DNA of 64,000 bases, taken from the NCBI RefSeq assembly GCF_900155635.1, contig NZ_LT732540.1, positions 215,661-279,660 of the forward strand. Direction: 5' to 3'. The stretch is from Olsenella urininfantis (GTDB lineage Bacteria > Actinomycetota > Coriobacteriia > Coriobacteriales > Atopobiaceae). Below the pieces are notes generated by a model. The model searched no databases and had not been told where the DNA came from. It saw only the letters and a list, made by a program, of their open reading frames with translations. Made by a program: the position numbers and the translations under genes. Positions 26,650 to 35,261 of this stretch are shown here, piece after piece; the stretch's first letter is position 1; the number at the start of each line of letters is the position of its first letter.

Positions 26650-28329
26650 ATGGCAGAGTTCGTCTACCAGATGCATGCGGTTCGAAAGGCCCACGGGGAC
26701 AAGGTCATCCTCGACGACGTGACCATGGGCTTCTTCCCCGGAGCCAAGATCGGGGTGGTGGGGCCCAACGGCATGGGCAAGTCCACCCTGCTCAAGATCA
26801 TGGCCGGCATGGAGGAGATCAGCAACGGCGAGGCGCGTCTTACCCCCGGCTACAGCGTGGGCCTGCTGCAGCAGGAGCCGCCCCTTGACGAGTCCAAGAC
26901 CGTGGGCGAGAACATCCGCATGGCGTTTGCCGACCTTCTCGCCAAGATAGACCGCTTCAACCAGATCGGCAACGAGATGGGCGAGCCCGACGCGGACTTT
27001 GACGCCCTCATGGCCGAGATGGGCGAGCTCCAGACCGAGATAGACGCCGCCAACGGCTGGGACCTGGACAGCCAGCTCTCGCAGGCCATGGACGCGCTGC
27101 AGTGTCCAGACCCGGACGAGGAGGTGGGGCACCTCTCGGGCGGCGAGAGGCGCCGCGTGGCCCTCTGCAAGCTGCTGCTCGAGGCTCCTGACCTGCTGCT
27201 TCTGGACGAGCCCACCAACCATCTGGACGCCGAGAGCGTGCTCTGGCTGGAGCAGTTCCTCAAGAACTACCCTGGGGCCGTCCTGGCCGTCACGCACGAC
27301 CGCTACTTCCTGGACAACGTTGCCCAGTGGATCTGCGAGGTGGACCGTGGCACCCTTTATCCCTACGAGGGCAACTACTCCACCTACCTGGAGACCAAGG
27401 CTCGTCGACTGGAGATGGAGTCCAAGCAGAACGCCAAGCGCGCCCGCAAGATGAAGAGCGAGCTCGAGTGGGTGCGCAGCTCCCAGAAGGCCCGCCAGGC
27501 CAAGAGCAAGGCGCGCCTTGCCGCCTACGAGGAGATGGAGGCGCAGGCCGCGCGCGCCGAGAAGGTGGACTACACCGACATCCACATTCCCGTGGGCCCG
27601 CGCCTGGGCTCCAAGGTGCTCGAGGCGGAGCACCTGCACAAGGCCTTCGGGGACCGCGTGATCATCGACGACCTCAGCTTCTCCCTGCCGCGCAACGGCA
27701 TCGTGGGCGTGATCGGCCCCAACGGAGTGGGCAAGTCCACCCTGTTCAAGATGATCGTTGGCAAGGAGGAGGTCAGCGGAGGCTCTCTCGAGCTGGGGGA
27801 GACCGTGCAGATCTCCTATGTCGACCAGGGGCGCGAGGGTCTTGACGCCGAGAGGAACGTGTGGGAGGTGGTCTCCGACGGAAACGACTTCATGATGGTG
27901 GGCAAGCAGGAGATCCCCAGCCGCGCGTACGTGAGCGCCTTCGGCTTCAAGGGACCCGACCAGCAGAAGCGCGCGGGCGTGCTCTCTGGCGGCGAGCGCA
28001 ACCGCCTCAACCTGGCGCTGACCCTCAAGCAGGGCGGCAACCTGCTTCTTCTCGACGAGCCAACCAACGACCTCGACACCGAGACGCTGGAGAGCCTGGA
28101 GGAGGCGCTGCTGGAGTTCCCGGGCTGCTGCGTGATCACCTCGCACGACCGTTGGTTCATGGACCGCATCTGCACCCACATCCTGGCCTGGGAGGGCACG
28201 GACGAGAACCCCGGTGCCTGGACGTGGTTCGAGGGCAACTTCGAGGACTACCAGAAGGACCGCGTGGCGCGACTTGGTGCCGACGCCGCCCGCCCGCACC
28301 GCATCCACCGCAAGCTGACCAGGGACTAG
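26650..28329 (+). CDS. ettA: EttA-type ABC-F translation factor
   Basis: A 559-aa ABC-F protein with two ATPase domains and no membrane segments. It binds the ribosomal E site and gates the first elongation steps according to energy level. Domain 1 has GPNGMGKSTLLKI, LSGGERRRVALCK and LLLLDEPTNHLDAESV; domain 2 has GPNGVGKSTLFKM, LSGGERNRLNLAL and LLLLDEPTNDLDTETL. The charged linker (about residues 240-310, RRLEMESKQNAKRARKMK) and the arm insert in domain 1 are of EttA length. CAAGGAG precedes the ATG. Single gene with its own terminator. Confidence 0.95.
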   Translation: MAEFVYQMHAVRKAHGDKVILDDVTMGFFPGAKIGVVGPNGMGKSTLLKIMAGMEEISNGEARLTPGYSVGLLQQEPPLDESKTVGENIRMAFADLLAKIDRFNQIGNEMGEPDADFDALMAEMGELQTEIDAANGWDLDSQLSQAMDALQCPDPDEEVGHLSGGERRRVALCKLLLEAPDLLLLDEPTNHLDAESVLWLEQFLKNYPGAVLAVTHDRYFLDNVAQWICEVDRGTLYPYEGNYSTYLETKARRLEMESKQNAKRARKMKSELEWVRSSQKARQAKSKARLAAYEEMEAQAARAEKVDYTDIHIPVGPRLGSKVLEAEHLHKAFGDRVIIDDLSFSLPRNGIVGVIGPNGVGKSTLFKMIVGKEEVSGGSLELGETVQISYVDQGREGLDAERNVWEVVSDGNDFMMVGKQEIPSRAYVSAFGFKGPDQQKRAGVLSGGERNRLNLALTLKQGGNLLLLDEPTNDLDTETLESLEEALLEFPGCCVITSHDRWFMDRICTHILAWEGTDENPGAWTWFEGNFEDYQKDRVARLGADAARPHRIHRKLTRD

Positions 28330-28364
28330 AAGGCGAGGAACCGCCTCCGGCACGTCCCCTTCCA

Positions 28365-28403
28365 GGCGGCACCCCCACTTCCACGGGGGTGCCGCCCCTC
28401 TTT
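28365..28403 (+). terminator. Terminator after ettA
   Basis: GGCGGCACCCCC (28365-28376) pairs with GGGGGTGCCGCC (28385-28396), followed by CCTCTTT. Confidence 0.85.
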
Positions 28404-28438
28404 GGCGTGGTGAATGCTGACCATCGCACTTTTTGAGG

Positions 28439-28467
28439 TTGACTCCGTCACAGAGCAGGAGTACATT
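28439..28467 (+). promoter_or_regulatory. Sigma-70-like promoter of the zinT-znu operon
   Basis: TTGACT at 28439-28444 and TACATT at 28462-28467 are separated by exactly 17 bp. This is the best -35/-10 pair in the window. Transcription would begin near 28474. Confidence 0.65.
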
Positions 28468-28474
28468 TCCTAAA

Positions 28475-28492
28475 AGTTAACCATGGCTAACT
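28475..28492. promoter_or_regulatory. Palindromic metalloregulator operator at the zinT start site
   Basis: AGTTAACCATGGCTAACT matches its reverse complement at 16 of 18 bases. It covers the predicted transcription start, where a repressor would block initiation. The TTA...TAA half-sites resemble those of AdcR or DtxR/MntR-type metal repressors. The regulator gene is not in this window. Confidence 0.6.
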
Positions 28493-28524
28493 ATAAGAGA
28501 CAAACGTGACTGGAGGTCATACGA

Positions 28525-29163
28525 ATGAAGAAGCTTGCTGGACTCGCCGTGCCGGGCGTCACCCTTGCCCTGGCCCTCACGCTTGCCGGATGCGCGGGGC
28601 AGGGTGCCCCCTCCACCCAGGGGGAGCCTGCCTCCAAGCCCGCGGAGTCCCAGAAGGTCGAGGAGGGAGCGTCGCTGTCCGACTGGGAGGGCAGCTGGAA
28701 CGGTCTGAACCACTACCTTGACGACGAGGGCCTCTCCGACGCATACGAGGAGGTCGCCAAGCGCGACGGCACCACTGCCGAGGCCGTGAAGAACGAGATG
28801 AAGGAGAAGGTCTCCGCCGAGTTCTCTGGCCTGGAGGTCTCGGGCGACACCATCTCCTTCCTCGACGGATTCAAGGACAAGGGCGGCAAGGAGGTCGCCA
28901 AGACGACCTACAAGTTCGTGGAGGCCAGGAAGGTCAAGCACGGTGGCGCAGAGCTCGAGTGGGACGTCTTCAAGGCCGTGGAGCCGGACGCCAAGTACCC
29001 CGTCCTGCTCATGATGCCGGTCCACGGCGAGGAGGAGCTCGTCCACTTCCACCTGCGCTATGGCTCGGACGTTGACGAGCTGATGAAGCGCGACGACTGG
29101 TACCCCACCTTCGTCAAGCCCAACACCACCCTTGACCAGATCAAGGGCGAGATCAAGGAGTAA
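28525..29163 (+). CDS. zinT: ZinT-like metal-binding lipoprotein
   Basis: A 212-aa lipoprotein with signal peptide MKKLAGLAVPGVTLALALTL and lipobox LAGC (Cys23). After a disordered linker the ZinT/YodA domain runs to the end: LSDWEGSWNGLNHYLDDEGL, DTISFLDGF, and the metal-site block VHFHLRYGSDVDEL. ZinT binds zinc (or cadmium) outside the cell and passes it to the ZnuA-type receptor. In streptococci the same domain is fused to AdcA; here it is a separate gene just upstream of the receptor. A promoter and a palindromic operator lie immediately upstream. GGAGG precedes the ATG. Confidence 0.88.
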   Translation: MKKLAGLAVPGVTLALALTLAGCAGQGAPSTQGEPASKPAESQKVEEGASLSDWEGSWNGLNHYLDDEGLSDAYEEVAKRDGTTAEAVKNEMKEKVSAEFSGLEVSGDTISFLDGFKDKGGKEVAKTTYKFVEARKVKHGGAELEWDVFKAVEPDAKYPVLLMMPVHGEEELVHFHLRYGSDVDELMKRDDWYPTFVKPNTTLDQIKGEIKE

Positions 29164-29173
29164 CGTGACGGCG

Positions 29174-29215
29174 CGACGGGACGGCCGCCATGGTCAGCTG
29201 GCGGCCGTCCCGTCG
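29174..29215 (+). terminator. Intercistronic hairpin between zinT and znuA
   Basis: A 17-bp perfect stem (29174-29190 with 29199-29215, 8-base loop) followed by TCCTTGTG. There is no clear second promoter before znuA, so it more likely attenuates or protects the transcript than fully terminates it. Confidence 0.6.
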
Positions 29216-29240
29216 TCCTTGTGCATAATTGGAGTCAAGC

Positions 29241-30566
29241 ATGAAATGCTCGAGAAGAGAGTTTCTCGGCTTGTGCGCATCTGCCTGCCTGGCCTCGGCG
29301 TCCCCCTTCGCCCTTGGGGCGTGCTCGTCTTCGCCCGGCGGCACGCCTGCCGGCAGGCCCGTGGTGTACTCGTCGTTCTATCCCATATTCGACATAACGC
29401 GCGAGATCGCAGGGGACACGCTTGACCTGCACGCGTTCATGCCGCCAAACAAGGACCCGCACCTGTGGGAGCCGACCCCCAAGTCCCTGAGGCACCTGGC
29501 GGCCTCGCAGCTCCTGATCGTCAACGGGGCAAACATGGAGCGTTGGGTGGACCAGGTGCGTGACAACCTGCCGAACCTCGACATACTCACCCTCTCCGAC
29601 GACATCGACCTCATCACGTACAAGGGGGCGGCCGCCATGGGAGAGTTCCAGTACATGGCGCGCCTCGAGGTCAAGGCCGGCACCTATGGCTTCGAGTTCG
29701 GGCACACGCACGAGGACATCATGCGCGTCGCCTTCATCGAGCGGGGACCCCAGACCTCGGAGGCCGACCTCGTGAGGCATGGGCGCGAGGTCATGAACCA
29801 GCAGGGAGAGGTCATCGCCCAGCATCGGACGTTCACGGTGAGGGCCGACCAGGTCTATGCCCTTGAGATGGGGCATGAGAGCGGCTACATCGGCTTCACG
29901 CTGCCCAGGGACGGCGACTGGATTCTCCTCTCGGACCGCGCGTCCGAGAGCCTCCTGTCGTATCGGCTGGTCACGTCCGAGGACGGAGACGAGATCGCGG
30001 TGACCCCGCTCCTCGAGGGGTCGTCGTCGGGGCACGACAAGGTGACCTTCGACCCGCACTCCTGGCTGTCGCTGGTGAACGCGAAGCGCTACTGCAGCTC
30101 GATCCAGAATCGGCTTTGCGAGCTCTCTCCCGACGACGCCCGCGTGTACAAGAAGAACAAGCTCGACATCGTGTCCCGCATGACCGACCTGAGCGCCGAG
30201 TACGACGAGAAGTTCGCGAGGGTCGAACGCAGGGAGTTCGTCGTCACGCACAACGCCTACTCCTATCTCTGCAGGGACTTCAACATCAAGCACTTCCCCC
30301 TGCAGGGGCTCACCTCGACCGAGGCCCCGGCGCTCAAGACGGTTCGCAAGGCGATCGACTTCTGCAAGAGCCACGGCGTGACGACCGTCTTCTACGAGCT
30401 TGGGATGTCATCCAAGGGGGCTGACACGGTTGCCAGCGAGATCGGGGGCAAGGCGGTCCCGCTCGCGTCCATGGAGTACGTGAGCGAGGAGCAGGGCGCC
30501 GAGATAGGCGGCTATGTCGAGATCATGCGGTCGAACATAGAGGCCATCTACCAGTCCCTGACGTAG
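29241..30566 (+). CDS. znuA: Zinc/manganese ABC transporter substrate-binding lipoprotein with inserted domain
   Basis: A 441-aa cluster A-I metal receptor. The N-terminus has a twin-arginine motif SRREFLG followed by a hydrophobic stretch and lipobox LGAC, so it is probably exported folded by Tat and lipidated. Metal ligands are placed as in ZnuA: His in NKDPHLWEPTP, His in FDPHSWLSLVNA, His in FVVTHNAYSYL, Glu in VFYELGMSSKGA. Between the first two ligands, about residues 130-265, sits a beta-rich insert (ARLEVKAGTYGFEFGHTHED to LLEGSSSGHDK) with several His, replacing the usual His-rich loop. The insert belongs to no family I can name. It is followed after 8 bp by znuC. Confidence 0.88.
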   Translation: MKCSRREFLGLCASACLASASPFALGACSSSPGGTPAGRPVVYSSFYPIFDITREIAGDTLDLHAFMPPNKDPHLWEPTPKSLRHLAASQLLIVNGANMERWVDQVRDNLPNLDILTLSDDIDLITYKGAAAMGEFQYMARLEVKAGTYGFEFGHTHEDIMRVAFIERGPQTSEADLVRHGREVMNQQGEVIAQHRTFTVRADQVYALEMGHESGYIGFTLPRDGDWILLSDRASESLLSYRLVTSEDGDEIAVTPLLEGSSSGHDKVTFDPHSWLSLVNAKRYCSSIQNRLCELSPDDARVYKKNKLDIVSRMTDLSAEYDEKFARVERREFVVTHNAYSYLCRDFNIKHFPLQGLTSTEAPALKTVRKAIDFCKSHGVTTVFYELGMSSKGADTVASEIGGKAVPLASMEYVSEEQGAEIGGYVEIMRSNIEAIYQSLT

Positions 30567-30574
30567 GAGGTTCC

Positions 30575-31246
30575 ATGAATGTCATCAACGTTTCAGACCT
30601 GCGCTTTGGATACACGTCCGAGGCGGTCCTGCGGGGAGTGAGCCTCTCCGTCGGGGAGGGGGACTCGTGCTGCATCACGGGTGAGAACGGCTCAGGCAAA
30701 TCGACGCTGCTCAAGGTCATCCTGGGCGAGCTCAGGGGCTTCACGGGCACGGTCGAGCTGTTCGGCTGCCCCATCGCGCAGCTGAGGGACCTGTCCCGCA
30801 TCGCGTACGTTCCCCAGGCGAGCGTCATGAACAAGGTCGCGTTTCCTACGACCTGCCGCGAGATGGTGTCCCTCGGCCTGTATGGCGACTTCGGGTTTGT
30901 CAAGGTGCCGCGCAAGAGGCATTTTGACAGGGCCGAGGCGGCCCTGTCCGAGATGGGGCTCGGGCGCTACGTGCGCACCCCCTTCAACGAGCTTTCCGGC
31001 GGGCTGCAGCAGAGGGTGATGATCTGCAGGGCCCTTGTCAACGACCCCAGGCTCCTGGTGCTGGACGAGCCCACCGCGGGCGTCGACAACGAGAGCAAGG
31101 TGCGTTTCCTGGGTCTTCTGGAGCAGATACGCCATGACCGCAACATCACGGTCCTGCTCGTGTCCCATGAGCTCGACCTCGTCATGAAGCACATGAGCTT
31201 CGACGCCATCTATCGTATCGACGCGGGAGGTATCTGTCGTGCTTGA
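30575..31246 (+). CDS. znuC: Metal ABC transporter ATP-binding protein
   Basis: A 223-aa ATPase powering zinc or manganese import. Walker A GENGSGKSTLLKV, Q-loop YVPQASVMNK, signature LSGGLQQRVMICRAL, Walker B LLVLDEPTAGVDN and switch His LVSHELDLV are present. GGAGG lies ahead of the ATG. It overlaps the permease start by 8 bp, so the two are translationally coupled. Confidence 0.93.
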   Translation: MNVINVSDLRFGYTSEAVLRGVSLSVGEGDSCCITGENGSGKSTLLKVILGELRGFTGTVELFGCPIAQLRDLSRIAYVPQASVMNKVAFPTTCREMVSLGLYGDFGFVKVPRKRHFDRAEAALSEMGLGRYVRTPFNELSGGLQQRVMICRALVNDPRLLVLDEPTAGVDNESKVRFLGLLEQIRHDRNITVLLVSHELDLVMKHMSFDAIYRIDAGGICRA

Positions 31247-32051
31247 GTTTGACTTCATGCGGCGCACGCTGGCGGCCGGCATCATGCTTGCCATCGCCTT
31301 GCCGCTCATCGGAATAGTCATGATAAACCGCAAGACGTCCATGGTCAGCGACGCCCTGTCCCATGTGTCCCTCATGGGCGTCGGCATCGGCCTGATCTGT
31401 GGCTTCGACCCCGTCGTGGGGGCCGTCGCCAGCTGCGTCGCCTGCGCCTTTTTCATCGAGGGCGTCCGCGCGAGGATGCCGCAGCTCGGGGACATGTCCG
31501 TGGCGGTGATAATGAGCGCCGGCCTCGGCCTTGCGGTCATCCTTGCCGACCTCGCGCCGGGAGGGAACACCTTCGAGTCGTACCTGTTCGGTTCCATATC
31601 GTCGGTGACCCTGGTCGACCTGGTGAGCACCGCGGTCGTCTTCGTGGCGACTGTCGCGGTCAGCACGTTCTGCTACGCGGGCCTGCTCGACCTTGCCGTG
31701 GACACCACGCTGGCGAGGCTGACGGGTGTCCCGGTGAGCCTGGTGAACGGCGTGTTCACGCTGCTCACGGCCATCATGGTGGGACTTGCCTGCAAGGTCG
31801 TGGGGGCGCTTCTCGTCGTCTCCCTCGTGACGCTTCCCGTTGCCTGCGCCCTCACGGTGAGCCGCAGCTATCTTCAGACCTGCGTGCTCTCCGTCATCCT
31901 GGGCGTGGTTTGCACCCTGTCCGGCCTTGCCTTCTCGTACTACCACGACGTCCGGCCCGGAGGCTCCATCGTGGTGTCCGCCGTGGTCCTCATCCTGCTC
32001 TTCCTCGGGTATGCGCATCTCTTCCGCAAGGGGAAGGCCGTCACCGACTGA
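31239..32051 (+). CDS. znuB: Metal ABC transporter permease
   Basis: A 270-aa membrane protein of the ABC-3 family with about eight helices. Conserved blocks are INRKTSMVSDALSHVSLMG near the N-terminus and ACKVVGALLVVSLVTLPVA, the coupling region, in the second half. The GTG start lies inside the znuC 3' end. It completes the zinT-znuA-znuC-znuB operon, which ends at the hairpin at 32091. Confidence 0.93.
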   Translation: MLEFDFMRRTLAAGIMLAIALPLIGIVMINRKTSMVSDALSHVSLMGVGIGLICGFDPVVGAVASCVACAFFIEGVRARMPQLGDMSVAVIMSAGLGLAVILADLAPGGNTFESYLFGSISSVTLVDLVSTAVVFVATVAVSTFCYAGLLDLAVDTTLARLTGVPVSLVNGVFTLLTAIMVGLACKVVGALLVVSLVTLPVACALTVSRSYLQTCVLSVILGVVCTLSGLAFSYYHDVRPGGSIVVSAVVLILLFLGYAHLFRKGKAVTD

Positions 32052-32090
32052 CGGCCTTGCAGGGCAAAGACTCCCAAACGGGAGAGAAAG

Positions 32091-32129
32091 GGGCCCCAAT
32101 GCCGTCACCGGCCGACGGTATTGGGGCCC
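32091..32129. terminator. Hairpin between znuB and the M16 peptidase gene
   Basis: GGGCCCCAAT plus CCGTC (32091-32106) pairs with GACGG plus ATTGGGGCCC (32114-32129) with one mismatch. It lies between convergent genes and may serve both. Confidence 0.75.
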
Positions 32130-32143
32130 ACCCATGCGGAGGT

Positions 32144-35095
32144 CTAGTCCCCCATGAGCTCCGTGACGTGGAGGTCGAGCCCTGACGCCTCGATGGCCTC
32201 GCGCGGGCCAAAGACGCACACGCGCCTCTCGCCCGCCAATCCCGCGAGGGCCGCGCCGGCAGCCCGCACGTCCTCTGTCGTGACGGAGAGCTCCTGCTCG
32301 CGCAGCTGCTCCCTCCAGCCCTCGGGCCTCCTGCCAAAGTACTCGCCGTCTTGCCGGCGCGCGAGGGAGCGGGGCTTGGCCGGCGCGTCGTGCGCAGCCA
32401 CGCAGGAGACGACATACCCCCCCAGCTCGTCGGCGTCACCCTCCCACGCAGAGAGCCACTCGGCCGCGGCCTCGTAGCGAGCCAGCGTGCCGTCCACGTT
32501 TGGGTCGCGGTAGGACCAGAAGAGCCTGCTGCCCTGCAGGGTGCGACGGAAGCCAACCCCGTAGGCACCGCCCTTCACGCGCACCTCGTTCCAGAGGTAG
32601 TCCAGGCTCAGGATGCGCGAGACCACCTGCCAGCCGCCATCGCCCGGCAGGTCCCTCTCGCTGCGCGCCGCGCCCTCCACCACATAGCTCACGTCCGAGG
32701 GAATCACGAAGGCCTCGTCTCTGGGCTCGGCCAGCTCGATCGAGAGGCGCTCCCTCGCGTCACCATCGCTCACGTTCAGCCCCAGCGTGCCCCCCGTGGC
32801 CCAGAAGCGCTCCAGGTCGTCGCGCGGCCCCACGAAGCTCACCGTGGCTCCGTCTGCGCAGAAGATCCTCTCGCAGAGATCGCAGAGCTTGCGCGAGAGG
32901 TCGTCCTTGCGCTCGTCCCAGTGCGCCAGCAGGTCCTTGAGGAAGAGGTAGGCGTTTACGCCAACCACTCTGTCGGCCACCACGGCACTGGCCGTGAACT
33001 GGGTCGATATGCGGGCCATGGCCGCCGCGTGCCCGCCATTGGCGAAGGCCTGCGCCATGGCCACACGCTTCTGCTGGAGGATCTCCCTCATGCGGTCGGT
33101 GTCATCGAAGCGGGTGCTCCCCCAGACCTCGGACGGAAGGGTTGCCAGCTGGTCCACGCGCTCCGAGAGGGAGCTTGCCCCCACCACCAGGAGGGGCAGC
33201 ACCGACAGTGGGTCGCCCAGTTCGGCATGGTTGTCGGTGAAGAAGCTGAGGTTGCCCAGCTGCTCCTCGACCAGGGTGTCCAGCTCGGCCGCGCTGTGCC
33301 TCTCCGTGTCCAGCTTGCCCAGGAGGTCCGTCAGGACGCCCACATAGGGCAGCTCGTCCGCATCCAGGCAGCGCAGGTCGAAGTAGTGGTAGGCGTAGTC
33401 GATGCGATGGGTGGGAAGGTCATGGTGCAGGCAGGGGAGAGGTGCCTCGACCAGGCTCAGGGGCGTCTCGGCGGGGGCGTCCTCTATGTCGTCCACCGTG
33501 AGGCTGGGGAGCTTTGCCAGGTCGTCAGGGCTGTCCGGAGCCTCCTGCTCGCGGCGCAGCGCTGCCACCTCGTCGACCACGGCCCGGCGTTCCTCCTCGG
33601 TCATGCCCGCCCTCAGCCGCTCGAGGGAATCGTCTGCGTCAGACCCCTCCGTGGGAACCAGCTCGACCTCCGCGCTGTGAGCGCTCTGGCAGACCAGGTC
33701 GCGCAGGATCCCCTCGAAGTAGCCCTGGTCCATGCCGGCGCGCATGTGGTCAACGGACGCCTGGTAGCGCAGGTAGTCAACGGGCTTCTCGTCGTCGTAG
33801 AGCCAGCTGTTCATGACCTGCATCGAGAGGGCCACGCCGTCCGCGTAGTAGCCCCAGTCGCCCTCGCGCAGGTTGAACTCCGCCTGCGCGAGAGATGCCG
33901 AGAGCCGCTCCCTCTCGATGCCCTCGCACGCGAGCCTCGCACAGCATCCCTCGACCAGCTCGCGGAAGAGCTCGGCTGCGCCGGGACGCGCGCCCTTGAG
34001 GGTGAAGAGCACCATGGGCTGGAGCGTGCCGTCCGCCAGCGTGGCGGAGAATTCGTCTCCAAGCCCGGCGTCCAGCACGGCGCGCTTGAGCGGTGCCTCG
34101 TTGGAGCCGCAGAGGGCGTCAAGCAGCACGTCAACCGCCAGCACGCGCTCGCGATCGGAGGCGCTGCCAATCACGTAGGCAAGGCCCAGGCTGGCGTTCT
34201 CGGGGGCGGTTGCCATCTCCACGCGCACGAGCGGCCCCGTCACGGCCGGCTGCGGCTCGAGGGCGTTTGGCGAGCCGGCCTCTCTCTTGGGGGCTGCCTT
34301 GAAGCGCTCGTCGATGAAGGCGAGCTCGCGCTCTATGTCCACGCTCCCGTAAAGCACCGTGTAGCTGTTGTCCAGGCGGTAGTGGCGTGCGTGCGTGTCA
34401 ATGAACTCCTCGTAGCTCAGCTGCGGTATGGCGGCGGGGTCTCCGCCGGACTCGTAGCCATAGGCGGTGTCGGGGAAGAGGGCTCGGTTGAGGGCCATGT
34501 AGATGCGCTCCTCGGGGTCCGAGAGGGCGCCCTTCATCTCGTTGTAGACCACGCCGTTGTAGCTGAGGGGGCCGTCCGTCCCCTCAAGCTCCAGGTGCCA
34601 GCCCTCCTGCTCGAAGATGCGCGGGCGGTGGTAGATGGCGGGGTGTAGCACGGCGTCCAGATAGACGTCCATGAGGTTCTCGAGGTCGGCCGTGTTGGTG
34701 GAGGCCACAGGGTACATGGTCTTGTCCGGGAAGGTGAGCGCGTTCAGGAAGGTCTGCATCGAGGTCTTGAGCAGGTTGACGAAGGGCTCCTTCACGGGGA
34801 ACCGGTCGCTGCCGCAGAGCACGGAGTGCTCGAGGATGTGGAAGACGCCCGTGTCGTTTGCGGGAGGGGTCTTGAAGGCAATGGAGAAGGACTTGTTGCA
34901 GTCCTCGATCGCCAGCCACATGAGGCGCGCGCCCGTCGCGTCGTGGCGCATGACGTAGGCCTGCCCGCCCAGCTCCTCGAGGGGCTCCACCGAGCCCACC
35001 GTGAAGCCGTGGTGGTGGCTGCCGGGGGCGAGGCTGGGGTCTGGCAGGGTGAAGGGGGTCTTCTGGTCCGTGGTTGCCTGGGGCTCCTGTGACAT
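32144..35095 (-). CDS. M16C-family zinc metallopeptidase (insulinase/presequence protease-like)
   Basis: A 983-aa peptidase with the inverted zinc motif HILEH (His86, Glu89, His90) and the downstream block KEPFVNLLKTSMQTFLNALT followed by DKTMYPVASTN, typical of subfamily M16C. Four homologous half-domains are expected from the length, with the second half lacking the zinc motif. These enzymes degrade short unstructured peptides; no signal peptide is present, so it probably acts in the cytosol. The ATG at 35095 has GGGAG upstream. It is a single gene, divergent from a DMT transporter. Confidence 0.92.
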   Translation of the reverse strand: MSQEPQATTDQKTPFTLPDPSLAPGSHHHGFTVGSVEPLEELGGQAYVMRHDATGARLMWLAIEDCNKSFSIAFKTPPANDTGVFHILEHSVLCGSDRFPVKEPFVNLLKTSMQTFLNALTFPDKTMYPVASTNTADLENLMDVYLDAVLHPAIYHRPRIFEQEGWHLELEGTDGPLSYNGVVYNEMKGALSDPEERIYMALNRALFPDTAYGYESGGDPAAIPQLSYEEFIDTHARHYRLDNSYTVLYGSVDIERELAFIDERFKAAPKREAGSPNALEPQPAVTGPLVRVEMATAPENASLGLAYVIGSASDRERVLAVDVLLDALCGSNEAPLKRAVLDAGLGDEFSATLADGTLQPMVLFTLKGARPGAAELFRELVEGCCARLACEGIERERLSASLAQAEFNLREGDWGYYADGVALSMQVMNSWLYDDEKPVDYLRYQASVDHMRAGMDQGYFEGILRDLVCQSAHSAEVELVPTEGSDADDSLERLRAGMTEEERRAVVDEVAALRREQEAPDSPDDLAKLPSLTVDDIEDAPAETPLSLVEAPLPCLHHDLPTHRIDYAYHYFDLRCLDADELPYVGVLTDLLGKLDTERHSAAELDTLVEEQLGNLSFFTDNHAELGDPLSVLPLLVVGASSLSERVDQLATLPSEVWGSTRFDDTDRMREILQQKRVAMAQAFANGGHAAAMARISTQFTASAVVADRVVGVNAYLFLKDLLAHWDERKDDLSRKLCDLCERIFCADGATVSFVGPRDDLERFWATGGTLGLNVSDGDARERLSIELAEPRDEAFVIPSDVSYVVEGAARSERDLPGDGGWQVVSRILSLDYLWNEVRVKGGAYGVGFRRTLQGSRLFWSYRDPNVDGTLARYEAAAEWLSAWEGDADELGGYVVSCVAAHDAPAKPRSLARRQDGEYFGRRPEGWREQLREQELSVTTEDVRAAGAALAGLAGERRVCVFGPREAIEASGLDLHVTELMGD

Positions 35096-35261
35096 GTGCT
35101 CTCCCAACGCCCGCGAGCGGGCAGGTCTAAGGCCGATGGCGATGCGCTTCCTGTACTTTACCCGTCTGACGCCCGTGCGTTCCCGCCGTGGATGCTAGAG
35201 TGCAAAGGCCGTGGCGGGGCAGGCCCGCCTGCCGAGCTTCGAGAGCCGTGGGGAGTGCAAG

